Part shown: positions 24,851-32,341 of the stretch, one piece after another
How the letters are laid out: each line of letters opens with the position of its first letter
Numbering within the stretch: position 1 is the stretch's first letter
Source of the DNA: Bog-473 sp963840245
GTDB lineage: Bacteria; Actinomycetota; Acidimicrobiia; Acidimicrobiales; RAAP-2
Assembly: GCA_963840245.1 (NCBI GenBank)
Contig: CAWIYI010000021.1
Coordinates: 1-32,341 of the forward strand
Length of the DNA stretch: 32,341 nt
Reading direction: 5' to 3'
Program-made: the position numbers and the translations under genes
The notes under the pieces: model-generated
The model's database searches: none
Told to the model about the DNA's origin: nothing
What the model saw: the letters and a program-made list of their open reading frames with translations, nothing else

Positions 24851-26113
24851 GTGGATCAGATCGTGGTCGAGCCCAACGGACCGCTCCAGGGCACCGTCCG
24901 TGCAGGCGGTGCGAAGAACTCGGCGCTCAAGCTGATGGCGGCCTGCCTCCTCGCCGAGGGTTGCACCGTGCTGTCCAACGTCCCTCGGATCTCCGATGTC
25001 GACTCCATGGCCAACGTGCTGCGCGCCATGGGGGCGCGGGTGGAACGCCTCGACAACGGTGATGTCGCCGTGACCACCCCGCCCGTCGCGGACCTGGTTC
25101 CCGCGGGTCCGTTCGAGCTCTTCGAGCGGATGCGGGCCTCGGTCGTCGTCCTGGGTCTCCTCCTGTCCCGCTGTGGCGCCGTGCGGGTGCCGTTGCCCGG
25201 TGGGGACGACTTCGGGGCCCGGCCGATCGACTTCCACCTCAACGGGCTCAGTGCCATGGGCGCCCGCTTCGAGTCGTCCCACGGCGAGGTGCAGGGAACG
25301 GTGCCGGGCGGGCGTCTGGTCGGCACCCGGGTCGTCCTGGAGTACCCGAGCCACACGGCGACCGACAACCTGCTCATGGCCGCGGTCCTCGCCAAGGGCA
25401 CGACGGTGATCGAGAACGCGGCGAAGGAGCCCGAGGTGGCCGACCTGGGCTCCATGCTGCGCGACATGGGAGCGGTGGTGCGCGGCGACGGCACCTCCCG
25501 GATCGAGGTCGAGGGTGTGGAAACCCTGCGGCCCACTCGCCACGCGGTCGTCCCCGACCGGGTGGTCGCCGCCACCTATCTCGCCGCCGTCGGCATGGCC
25601 GGTGGCGACGTCACGATCGCCGACGCCCGGCCCGAGCACATGGAAATGCTCCTGCGCAAGGTCAACCAGATGGGCGTGGCCACGGACATGGGCCCGCACG
25701 GGCTGCGGGCCAGCGCGCACGAGCGGCTGACGGCGGCCGATGTCGCCACCCTCCCGTACCCGGGTGTCGCCACCGACTACAGCCCCCTGCTGGTGGCCAT
25801 GCTCACGGTGTCCGACGGCGTCGGCATCCTCACCGAGAACCTCTTCTCCGGGCGGTTCCGCTACGTGGAGGAGCTGCGGCGGATGGGCGCGGACATCCGT
25901 ACCGAGGGTCACCACGCCGTCGTACGCGGCGCGCCCCGGCTCTCGGGCGCCCCCGTGCGCGCCCCGGACATCCGGGCCGGCGTGGCGCTCGTGCTGGCCG
26001 GGCTCGTCGCCGAAGGGGAGACGGTCGTGAGCGGCGCCCACCACATCGGTCGCGGCTACGAGGACCTGGCCGGTGCTTTGTGCTCCCTCGGAGCGCGGGT
26101 GACCCACCGGTGA
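24851..26113 (+). CDS. murA: UDP-N-acetylglucosamine 1-carboxyvinyltransferase with catalytic-site Asp
   Basis: First committed enzyme of peptidoglycan synthesis; transfers enolpyruvate from PEP to UDP-GlcNAc. The 420-residue protein has the substrate Lys22-Asn23 (GGAKNSALKL), MRASVVVLGLLLSR, and the EPSP-synthase double domain (PSHTATDNLLMAAVLAKG, IRAGVALVLAGLVAEG). The active-site loop reads LPGGDDFGARPID: Asp119 replaces the Cys of LPGGCAIG. Such Asp enzymes in mycobacteria and chlamydiae are active but insensitive to fosfomycin, which alkylates that Cys. GTG 24851 is chosen because the conserved sequence begins at once and a -10 box precedes it. meaB overlaps its stop by four bases. Confidence 0.96.
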   Translation: MDQIVVEPNGPLQGTVRAGGAKNSALKLMAACLLAEGCTVLSNVPRISDVDSMANVLRAMGARVERLDNGDVAVTTPPVADLVPAGPFELFERMRASVVVLGLLLSRCGAVRVPLPGGDDFGARPIDFHLNGLSAMGARFESSHGEVQGTVPGGRLVGTRVVLEYPSHTATDNLLMAAVLAKGTTVIENAAKEPEVADLGSMLRDMGAVVRGDGTSRIEVEGVETLRPTRHAVVPDRVVAATYLAAVGMAGGDVTIADARPEHMEMLLRKVNQMGVATDMGPHGLRASAHERLTAADVATLPYPGVATDYSPLLVAMLTVSDGVGILTENLFSGRFRYVEELRRMGADIRTEGHHAVVRGAPRLSGAPVRAPDIRAGVALVLAGLVAEGETVVSGAHHIGRGYEDLAGALCSLGARVTHR

Positions 26114-27072
26114 GCCCGCTGCCGACCGATCCGGCGGCGCTGCTGGACCGGGCCAGCGACGGCGACCGCGTGGCGCTGGCGCGCCTGCTCTCGTACGTCG
26201 AGCGGGGCGGTGAGACGGCGGTCGCGGTGGCGCACCTCGCCTACCGGTCCGAGATGCCCTACACCGTCGGGCTGACGGGCGCACCCGGAGCCGGGAAGTC
26301 CACGCTGACCGACGGCCTGATCACCGAGGTCCGTGGCGGCTGGCCCGGGGCGCTGGCCGTCCCGCAGGTGGCGGTGTTGGCCGTCGACCCGACGTCGCCG
26401 TTCAGCGGCGGCGCCATCCTGGGTGACCGCGTGCGGATGGGGCAGCACGCGCTCGACCCGACGGTGTTCATCCGGTCGATGGCGACGCGGGGCCACCTCG
26501 GCGGCCTCTCCCTCGCCGTCCCCGACGCCGTGCGCGTGCTCGGCGCCGCGGGCATCGGCGTGGTCATCGTCGAGACGGTCGGGGTCGGGCAGATGGAGGT
26601 CGAGATCGCGTCGGCGGCCGATACCACCGTCGTCATCGTGACGCCCGGCTGGGGCGACTCCATGCAGGCGAGCAAGGCCGGTCTCCTCGAGGTCGCCGAC
26701 GTGTTCGTGATCAACAAGGCGGACCGGCCAGGAGTGCGGGAGGCCCGCCGCGACCTCGAGCAGATGCTGGACCTGGCGCGGCCGGGAGCATGGCGGCCCG
26801 AGATCATCGAGACGACGGCCACGGCGGTCGAGGGGGTCGCCGATCTCTGGGGTGCCATGGCCCGCCACCGCGACCACCTGGTGAGCTCGGGACAGCTGGC
26901 GGTCAGGCGGAGCGACCGCGTGTCCCAGGAGCTGCGCCGGGTGCTCCTCGCCCGCACCGAGGTCCGGGTCGACGAGCTGGTCGCCGGGGAGGAGTTCGCA
27001 ACAGCCGTCAAGGCCCTCGCCGCGGGCGAGCTCGACCCCTATCAGGCGGCCGAAGGACTGCTCGGCGAATGA
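26110..27072 (+). CDS. meaB: MeaB/ArgK-type G3E-family GTPase
   Basis: P-loop GTPase that protects and loads adenosylcobalamin for methylmalonyl-CoA mutase. The 320 residues contain GAPGAGKST (57-65), VDPTSPFSGGAILGDRVRM (about 97-115), the switch-like ETVGVGQMEVEIASAADTTV, and the guanine-specificity NKAD. All are typical of MeaB. GTG 26110 overlaps the murA stop (GTGA). The mutase subunits are not nearby, so the partner is inferred from family; some MeaB homologues serve isobutyryl-CoA mutase. The next gene is an enoyl-CoA hydratase, in keeping with acyl-CoA metabolism. Cobalamin-dependent propionate or branched-chain metabolism is likely in this organism. Confidence 0.93.
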   Translation: MSPLPTDPAALLDRASDGDRVALARLLSYVERGGETAVAVAHLAYRSEMPYTVGLTGAPGAGKSTLTDGLITEVRGGWPGALAVPQVAVLAVDPTSPFSGGAILGDRVRMGQHALDPTVFIRSMATRGHLGGLSLAVPDAVRVLGAAGIGVVIVETVGVGQMEVEIASAADTTVVIVTPGWGDSMQASKAGLLEVADVFVINKADRPGVREARRDLEQMLDLARPGAWRPEIIETTATAVEGVADLWGAMARHRDHLVSSGQLAVRRSDRVSQELRRVLLARTEVRVDELVAGEEFATAVKALAAGELDPYQAAEGLLGE

Positions 27073-27093
27073 GCCCTCCTGGGCCGGTTCCGG

Positions 27094-27099
27094 TACGGT
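27094..27099 (+). promoter_or_regulatory. Possible -10 (TACGGT) before the enoyl-CoA hydratase
   Basis: TACGGT matches TAnnnT and ends six bases before ATG 27106, the same geometry as at hom. It lies in the 33-base gap after meaB, so the hydratase may have its own leaderless start. Confidence 0.35.
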
Positions 27100-27105
27100 G
27101 CGGCC

Positions 27106-27879
27106 ATGGGTGAGACCTTCGTCACCGTGGAGCGGCGCCCCGACGACGTCGCACTCGTGCGGCTGGACCGGCCGAAGGCCAACGCGCTCTCGGCCGCCGT
27201 GCTGGCGCAGCTGCACGCGGCGGCCACGGAGCTCCACGACGACCCGCCCGGTGCGGTCGTGCTGTGGGGCGGGAGGCGGATCTTCGCCGCCGGGGCCGAC
27301 ATCGTCGAGCTCGGCGACAACGGGGCCGGGGTCGTCGGTGCGAGCTTCGCCGCGGCGCTCGGCGCATTGGCCTCGGTGCCCCGGGCCACCATCGCCGCCG
27401 TCAACGGGTACGCCCTCGGCGGCGGGCTCGAGCTGGCCCTGGCCTGTGACTTCCGCGTGTGCGCCGAAGACTCCCGTTTCGGGTTCCCGGAGGTGCTGCT
27501 CGGGGTGATCCCGGGCGGTGGCGGCACGCAGCGCCTGCCTCGGCTCATCGGATCGTCCCGGGCCAAGGAATTGATCCTCTCCGGTCGCCAGGTGCGCTCC
27601 GAAGAGGCGCTGTCGATCGGACTGGTGAACCGGGCCGTGGCGCCCGACGACGTCCTGGAGGCAGCCCTGACCTGGGCGGCCGAGCTCGCCGCCGGCCCGT
27701 TGGTGGCGCACGGCCTGGCCAAGTCCGCGATCGACCGTGGCCTCGAGACGACGCTGGCCGAGGGGCTGGCCATCGAAGGCGAGGCCTTCGTCGGCGCAGC
27801 CGGCACCGAGGACGCGGCGCGTGGGATCGCGTCGTTCCGCGAGAATGGTCCCGGCAGGGCAACGTTCGTCGGGCGGTGA
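27106..27879 (+). CDS. Enoyl-CoA hydratase/isomerase (crotonase family)
   Basis: Crotonase-fold protein of 257 residues that should hydrate 2-trans-enoyl-CoA in beta-oxidation. The oxyanion-hole stretches are FAAGADI (60-66) and NGYALGGGLELALACD (100-115). Both catalytic glutamates of true hydratases are present: Glu109 in GGGLEL and Glu129 in FGFPEVLLGVIPGGGGTQRLPR. This favours a hydratase over a pure isomerase or hydrolase. There is no ribosome site before ATG 27106, but a -10-like box is. Its stop lies four bases before the TTG proposed for treS. Chain length specificity is not visible. Confidence 0.92.
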   Translation: MGETFVTVERRPDDVALVRLDRPKANALSAAVLAQLHAAATELHDDPPGAVVLWGGRRIFAAGADIVELGDNGAGVVGASFAAALGALASVPRATIAAVNGYALGGGLELALACDFRVCAEDSRFGFPEVLLGVIPGGGGTQRLPRLIGSSRAKELILSGRQVRSEEALSIGLVNRAVAPDDVLEAALTWAAELAAGPLVAHGLAKSAIDRGLETTLAEGLAIEGEAFVGAAGTEDAARGIASFRENGPGRATFVGR

Positions 27880-27883
27880 CGCG

Positions 27884-29725
27884 TTGAGCTCGCCACCCAT
27901 CCCCGTCAGCTCCAACGAGGGCGTCTTCGACCCCTCGGTGCGTTGGTTCCAGCACGCCGTCTTCTACGAGGTGCTCATCCGGGGCTATCACGACGGCAAC
28001 GACGACGGCACCGGCGACCTGCGCGGCCTGCGCCAGAAGCTCGACTACATGGAGTGGCTCGGTATCGACTGCATCTGGATGCTGCCGTTCTACCCGTCGC
28101 CCTTTCGCGACGGCGGCTACGACATCAGCGACTTCTTCAACGTGCACCCCGACTACGGGAGCATCAGCGATCTCGTTGCTTTCCTGGAGGACGCCCACCG
28201 CCGCGGCATCCGAGTCATCGCCGACCTCGTGATGAACCACACGAGCGACGAACATCCGTGGTTCACTGAGTCGCGCTCGTCGCGCGACAACGCGAAGGCT
28301 GATTGGTACGTCTGGAACGACGACGACCAGAAGTGGCCGGACGCCCGCGTCGTGTTCACCGATGTCGAGCGATCGAACTGGACATGGGACGATACGCGCC
28401 AGCAGTACTACTGGCACCGCTTCTACCACCACCAACCGGACCTCAACTACGAGAACCCCGAGGTCGCCGACACCATGATCGACCTGGTGCGGTTCTGGCT
28501 CGATCTGGGCTTCGACGGGTTCCGTCTCGACGCCGTGCCCTATCTGTACCAGCGCGACGAGACGTCCGGGGAGCACCTGCCCGAGACGCACGCGTTCATC
28601 AAGCGCATCCGCAAGCAGATCGACGCCGACTACCCGGGCCGCATCCTGCTGGCCGAGGCCAACGGCTGGCCGAGCGACGTGGCCGACTATTTCGGGGACG
28701 GTGACGAGTGCCACCTGTGCTTCCACTTCCCCCTCATGCCGCGCCTCTTCATGGCCGTCCGGCGGGAGCAGCGCTACCCCATCACCGAGATCCTGGCCCA
28801 GACCCCGGTGATCGACGACGCCTGCCAGTGGGCGATCTTCCTGCGCAATCACGACGAGCTGACCCTCGAGCAGGTCAGCGAAGAGGAGCGGGACTACCTC
28901 ATGGCCGAGTACGCCAAGGACCCGAGGATGAAGCGCCACATGGGGATCGGGCGCCGTCTGGCCCCGCTCCTCGACAATGACCGGCGCACGGCCGAGCTGC
29001 TCTACGCCCTGATCCTCTCGCTGCCCGGCAGCCCGGTCATCTACTACGGGGACGAGCTGCTGATGGGTGACAACATCTACCTCGGTGACCGGGACTCCGT
29101 GCGCACGCCCATGCAGTGGTCGCCCGACCGGAACGGCGGGTTCTCCAAGGCGGACTTCGCCCAGCTGTACCTGCCGCCGCTCATGGATCCGGTCTACGGC
29201 TTCAGCGCACTCAACGTGGAGGCCCAGCTGCGCAACCAGGGATCGTTCCTGCACTGGCTGCGCCGCATGCTGACGGAGCGGCGGGCGTTGCCGGTCATGG
29301 GGGTGGGCACCATGGAGGTGCTGCCCTGCGCCAACCCGTCGGTGCTGGCCTACATGCGGTCGGGCGAGGTGGTCGACATCCTGACCGGCTCGACCACGAC
29401 GCCGCCGTCCGTGAGCCCCGCGGTCGGCGCTGCCCTGGACTGGGGGCACTCCACCGTGCTCGCCCGCACCGTCCCGGCCGGGAACGAGAGCGAGGGCGAC
29501 GAGGCCGTCCACCGGCACCAGGCCGTGCTGTGCGTCCACAACCTGAGCCGGTTCGCGCAGCCGGCCGAGTTGGCGCTCGCCAAGTGGGCCGGCGCGACTC
29601 CCTACGAGGTGCTGGGGCGCGTGCCCTTCCCCGTCATCACCGAGGAGCCCTACGCCGTCACACTGCCGCCGTACGGGTTCCTGTGGTTCGACCTTGCCCT
29701 CGAGGAGGGGCGACCGCAGGAATGA
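27884..29725 (+). CDS. treS: Trehalose synthase (maltose alpha-D-glucosyltransferase)
   Basis: GH13 enzyme interconverting maltose and trehalose; 613 residues if TTG 27884 is the start. It opens with FDPSVRWFQHAVFYEVLIRGYHDGNDDGTGDLRGL, the typical TreS entry. The catalytic set is Asp216 (FDGFRLDAVPYL), Glu258 (LLAEANGWP) and Asp324 (FLRNHDELTLE), with DLVMNHTSDEHPWF (114-127) and MQWSPDRNGGFS later. The frame is open well upstream into the hydratase, but family alignment begins near here and the next in-frame GTG (about 27938) would remove conserved residues. ATGA at its end couples it to the maltokinase-like gene, suggesting the trehalose-to-maltose-1-phosphate route toward GlgE glucan. Confidence 0.94.
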   Translation: MSSPPIPVSSNEGVFDPSVRWFQHAVFYEVLIRGYHDGNDDGTGDLRGLRQKLDYMEWLGIDCIWMLPFYPSPFRDGGYDISDFFNVHPDYGSISDLVAFLEDAHRRGIRVIADLVMNHTSDEHPWFTESRSSRDNAKADWYVWNDDDQKWPDARVVFTDVERSNWTWDDTRQQYYWHRFYHHQPDLNYENPEVADTMIDLVRFWLDLGFDGFRLDAVPYLYQRDETSGEHLPETHAFIKRIRKQIDADYPGRILLAEANGWPSDVADYFGDGDECHLCFHFPLMPRLFMAVRREQRYPITEILAQTPVIDDACQWAIFLRNHDELTLEQVSEEERDYLMAEYAKDPRMKRHMGIGRRLAPLLDNDRRTAELLYALILSLPGSPVIYYGDELLMGDNIYLGDRDSVRTPMQWSPDRNGGFSKADFAQLYLPPLMDPVYGFSALNVEAQLRNQGSFLHWLRRMLTERRALPVMGVGTMEVLPCANPSVLAYMRSGEVVDILTGSTTTPPSVSPAVGAALDWGHSTVLARTVPAGNESEGDEAVHRHQAVLCVHNLSRFAQPAELALAKWAGATPYEVLGRVPFPVITEEPYAVTLPPYGFLWFDLALEEGRPQE

Positions 29726-30960
29726 CGCCCACACGCGACCAGGCGCTGCGCACGCTGACCGAGGCGTGGCTGGGTCTGCGCCGGACCCCGTCAGAGAGCC
29801 CGATCGTGATTGAGCGGGCCGAAGTGCTCCTGGCCGGCCGGCCGGGCCTGATCGACATCGTGGCCCGGGTGGGGGAGCGGCGGGCGCATCTCGTCGCGGG
29901 GTTGCGGGGAGTGGCCGACCAGCCTCACTTCCTCCGCGCTGGTGACGAGTCGGCGCTCGGCCTGCTCGACGACGAGGACGGGCTGGCCGTGTGCACCGAC
30001 GCGCTGCGTGACGCCCAGCTGGCCGCGCTGCTGCTCGCCGTGGTGCGCGGCGTGGCGCCCCGCCCCGGGCCGGTGGCGGTGCTGCGCGATGACGACGACG
30101 CAACCGTCCTCGACTGCGGCGACCGGGGCGACCTCCTCTTCTTCCCGTGGCTCGATGTGGCGCCTCGCCCCGACGTCGATCTCATGGTGGCGCTCGAGGC
30201 ATCCGGCTTCAACCACATCGCCGCCCCGCTGGTGCGCTGGACCTGGGAGCGGAGCGATCTCGGGGTGGTGCAAGAGCCGCTGGCCGACCGCTCGGGGGGC
30301 TGGGCGCTCGCCCTGACGTCGCTCCGCGACTTCTACGCGGCCGGCGGCGCGCCCGAGGTCGCCGGCGGCGACTTCGGGGCCGAGGCCCGGGCGCTGGGCA
30401 CCATGACGGCCCGGATGCACCTGGCGCTCGACCGCGCCTTCCTGCGCGAGCACGAGCCGGTGGTGGACTGGGTCGATCCGGCCGAAGCGGCGATCGCAGG
30501 GTCCGACCCGTCGCTGCTGGACGCACCGGGCGTCACCGAGCTGGTGAAGTGGCTCCGTGAGTCCGAGGCCCGGCTCCCTGTCATCCGCACCCACGGCGAC
30601 TTCCATCTGGGGCGCACAGCTCGGACGGACCAGGGATGGGTGGTCAGTGATTGCGCGCCCGGCGGCATCCTGACGGGGGAGTCGACCGTGCGCCGGCGCA
30701 CCCCCCTCGGCGACGTGGCGGACCTGCTGTGGTCGATGCACCGGGCCAGCAGGGTCGCCGCCGACGAGCGCGACCCCGCGGGCAGGCTCGGGCTCGCCGC
30801 GTTGGGCCAGGCCTGGGAAATGAGGAACCGCCGGGCCTTCGTGACGGGTTATCTCGGCACGGCGGGCATCAGCGGCCTGGTCGGCCCCGATCGGGATCTG
30901 GTGCGGCGCCTGGTGTCGTTCCTCGAGCTGGCCCGCTCGGTGCGGGAGACCTCGGCTTAG
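29722..30960 (+). CDS. Maltokinase-like protein (Pep2/Mak family), degenerate
   Basis: Kinase-fold protein of 412 residues that follows treS, where the enzyme phosphorylating maltose to maltose-1-phosphate is usual. The C-terminal lobe has the catalytic loop RTHGDFHLG (289-297) and a metal-ligand Asp310 in VVSDCAPGG, followed by PLGDVADLLWSMHRAS, matching the PLRDVAGMLRSFDYA of maltokinases. The usual DFEGEP after that Asp is changed to DCAPGG, so the metal/substrate site differs and activity needs proof. The N-terminal lobe is only weakly similar. It starts at ATG 29722 overlapping treS by four bases and ends at TAG 30958-30960, overlapping the convergent galT stop by four bases. Aminoglycoside-phosphotransferase-like is the broader alternative. 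Confidence 0.82.
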   Translation: MTPTRDQALRTLTEAWLGLRRTPSESPIVIERAEVLLAGRPGLIDIVARVGERRAHLVAGLRGVADQPHFLRAGDESALGLLDDEDGLAVCTDALRDAQLAALLLAVVRGVAPRPGPVAVLRDDDDATVLDCGDRGDLLFFPWLDVAPRPDVDLMVALEASGFNHIAAPLVRWTWERSDLGVVQEPLADRSGGWALALTSLRDFYAAGGAPEVAGGDFGAEARALGTMTARMHLALDRAFLREHEPVVDWVDPAEAAIAGSDPSLLDAPGVTELVKWLRESEARLPVIRTHGDFHLGRTARTDQGWVVSDCAPGGILTGESTVRRRTPLGDVADLLWSMHRASRVAADERDPAGRLGLAALGQAWEMRNRRAFVTGYLGTAGISGLVGPDRDLVRRLVSFLELARSVRETSA

Positions 30961-31940
30961 ACGGCCAGGGCGGAGACCTTGAGGGTCTCCGCCGCCTCCT
31001 CGGGGGAGATGACGTTGATGGCCACTCCTGTGCCGAGCTCGAACCCGGCCGTCGTCGTGGCTTTCGGCCAGATATGGGCGTGCCAGTGGTACGGCTCACC
31101 CACTCGGTACGGCGCGGAGTGGAAGACGACGTTGTAGGCGACATCGCCGACCGACTCGGCGAGCTGCTGCAGGGACCGGCGGATGGCTTCGCCGACCGCG
31201 ACGAGGTCTTCGGTCGAGCTCCGGTGGAGATGCGGGTTGTGCTCCCTGGGCATCACCAGCATCTCGTAGGGGACGGCGCTCCAGAAGGGGCAGACCACCA
31301 CCGCCCGGTCATTGGCGTAGATCACCCGCTGCGTCGAGTCCTCTTCAGCGTCGATCGTGGTGCAGAGGAGGCATGAACCGACGAAGCGCGCGAAGCGAGC
31401 CTGCTCCTCGGCAAGTTCGCGGGGGATGAAGGACATGCCGAGCAGCTGACCGTGCGGGTGCTCGAGCGAGGCACCCGCCTCGCGGCCCGAGTTCACGATG
31501 GCCTGGGTGTAACGCAGGTTGGGCTGCGAGGCGTGCTCCTCGAGGCGGTCGCGCAACGCTGCCATCACGAGCTCGACCTGGTCCTGGCTGAGTTGCCCGA
31601 GGGTCGCGTCGTGCTCGGGCGAGAAGATGAGGATCTCGTGGATGCCGCCGGCGGAGGCCTGCGTGAAGACCGGGCCTCGGTTGGCGACCACGAACGGCTC
31701 GTCGCCCTCGAAGGCCGGGTAGAGGTTGGGGACCACCCGGACCAGCCAGCGGCCGGTCGGCCCGTAGGTCTCGAGGGCGGGCGGCGTGTCCTCCTCATTG
31801 CCGGGACAGAACGGGCAGGGACGATCGAGGGCCTCCGGGCGCCACGCTGTGCGGGTCATGAAGGAGTAGGGCCGCTCGGAACGACCCGGGCTCACAACCA
31901 CCCAGCGGCCCGACAACGGATCGAGGCGCAACTGGTTCAT
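30957..31940 (-). CDS. galT: Galactose-1-phosphate uridylyltransferase
   Basis: HIT-superfamily enzyme of the Leloir pathway, exchanging UMP between UDP-glucose and galactose-1-phosphate; 327 residues. Zinc-site CPFC (42-45) and a further SCLLC (189-193) are present. The active site SLEHPHGQ has the nucleophile His163, and HWHAHIWP (285-292) supplies the second-domain histidines. The N-terminus QLRLDPLSGRWVVVSPGRSERP is also typical. ATG 31940 (minus) has GAGAGAG about seven bases upstream. It converges on the maltokinase-like gene with a 4-base overlap and diverges from a membrane protein gene. No galK or galE is in the window. Confidence 0.95.
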   Translation of the reverse strand: MNQLRLDPLSGRWVVVSPGRSERPYSFMTRTAWRPEALDRPCPFCPGNEEDTPPALETYGPTGRWLVRVVPNLYPAFEGDEPFVVANRGPVFTQASAGGIHEILIFSPEHDATLGQLSQDQVELVMAALRDRLEEHASQPNLRYTQAIVNSGREAGASLEHPHGQLLGMSFIPRELAEEQARFARFVGSCLLCTTIDAEEDSTQRVIYANDRAVVVCPFWSAVPYEMLVMPREHNPHLHRSSTEDLVAVGEAIRRSLQQLAESVGDVAYNVVFHSAPYRVGEPYHWHAHIWPKATTTAGFELGTGVAINVISPEEAAETLKVSALAV

Positions 31941-32086
31941 GGGTTCACTCTCTCGGGCGCTTCCCGGCCCGGCGGCGTCTCGAATACCTTCATTCCGTTC
32001 CCTCCACCTCTACGGTACAGGTTTCGCTCGCCACGAGAACGCCACCGTCGCGGGGCGATCACGCGGTTTCCGGGACATAGGAGAAC

Positions 32087-32341
32087 ATGTCGGCCATGCA
32101 TCACCAGCCGGACGGAGCGGCCTTCGACATCGTGCTGCTCCTCCACGTGGGCTGCGTGGTGGTGGGATTGGTGACGACGGCGACGGCTGCGGCCACCGCC
32201 ACTCGGCTCCGCCGGCTCCTCGGGTCGCCGGTGCCCCTGCCCGAGCCTCTGCGGCGTTACTTCGCGCCGGGGATCAACTGGGCCGGGCGCACGGTCTACG
32301 GCATCCCCGTCTTCGGGTTCGCCCTGTTGGCCCTCAGCCGC
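32087..32341 (+). CDS. Predicted membrane protein, 3' end outside window
   Basis: ATG 32087, preceded by ATAGGAGA, opens 85 codons to the window end without a stop. A short polar start (MSAMHHQPDGAA) is followed by one hydrophobic helix (FDIVLLLHVGCVVVGLVTTATAAATA, about 13-38), a basic and Pro-rich loop (RLRRLLGSPVPLPEPLRRYF) and the start of a second helix (YGIPVFGFALLAL). No domain was recognised; the pattern resembles small DUF2269-like integral membrane proteins, but that is a guess. It is divergent from galT across 146 bases that hold no clear promoter. Confidence 0.75.
   Translation, partial: MSAMHHQPDGAAFDIVLLLHVGCVVVGLVTTATAAATATRLRRLLGSPVPLPEPLRRYFAPGINWAGRTVYGIPVFGFALLALSR

Overview
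This is a high-GC window of about 32 kb whose gene order is the conserved core of an actinobacterial chromosome: lysA-hom-thrC, rho-rpmE-prfA-prmC-(Sua5 slot), glyA-wecA, the F-type ATP synthase operon, murA and then scattered metabolic genes. From memory, Mycobacterium tuberculosis has the same series with small changes. Here atpF (b) and atpH (delta) are separate genes rather than the mycobacterial b-delta fusion, a glyA/rpiB slot is present, and codon use is extremely GC-rich. This suggests a deep-branching actinobacterium, perhaps Acidimicrobiia-like; that placement is inference only.

Layout. (1) 1-3137: end of lysA, then hom and thrC (aspartate-family amino acids). The usual thrB between thrC and rho is absent. 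(2) 3138-8372: a structured rho leader, rho with an Asn/Gln-rich insertion, rpmE, prfA, prmC and a degenerate YrdC/Sua5-like gene. (3) 8373-13211: a minus-strand accessory block that interrupts the core order. It holds a TauD-like dioxygenase, a D-aminoacylase-like amidohydrolase and a thiolase-like protein without the nucleophilic Cys. A perfect operator-like palindrome lies upstream of the amidohydrolase. (4) 13276-15854: a relic of rpiB overlapping glyA, then a WecA/TagO-type transferase. (5) 16039-23741: atpZ-atpI-atpB-atpE-atpF-atpH-atpA-atpG-atpD-atpC, mostly with 1-4 base overlaps or short gaps; delta carries a duplicated N-terminal domain. (6) 23782-32341: glpX (minus), murA with Asp at the catalytic Cys position, meaB, an enoyl-CoA hydratase, treS with a maltokinase-like gene, galT (minus) and the start of a membrane protein.

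Together these genes supply lysine and threonine precursors, transcription and translation termination, one-carbon units, the cell-wall lipid-linked sugar and UDP-MurNAc steps, ATP synthesis and trehalose/galactose metabolism. Nothing here looks like a defence system, prophage or CRISPR locus. The most interesting signals are internal: the delta domain duplication, the N/Q-rich tract in Rho, the rpiB relic coupled to glyA, the MurA Asp, the degenerate YrdC and thiolase proteins, and repeated -10-like boxes 6-8 bases before start codons.

Quality note: rho, prmC (twice), the YrdC-like gene and atpF each need a one-base correction in a run of 3-4 G or C to read through. So many lesions in normally essential genes point to sequence error rather than biology.
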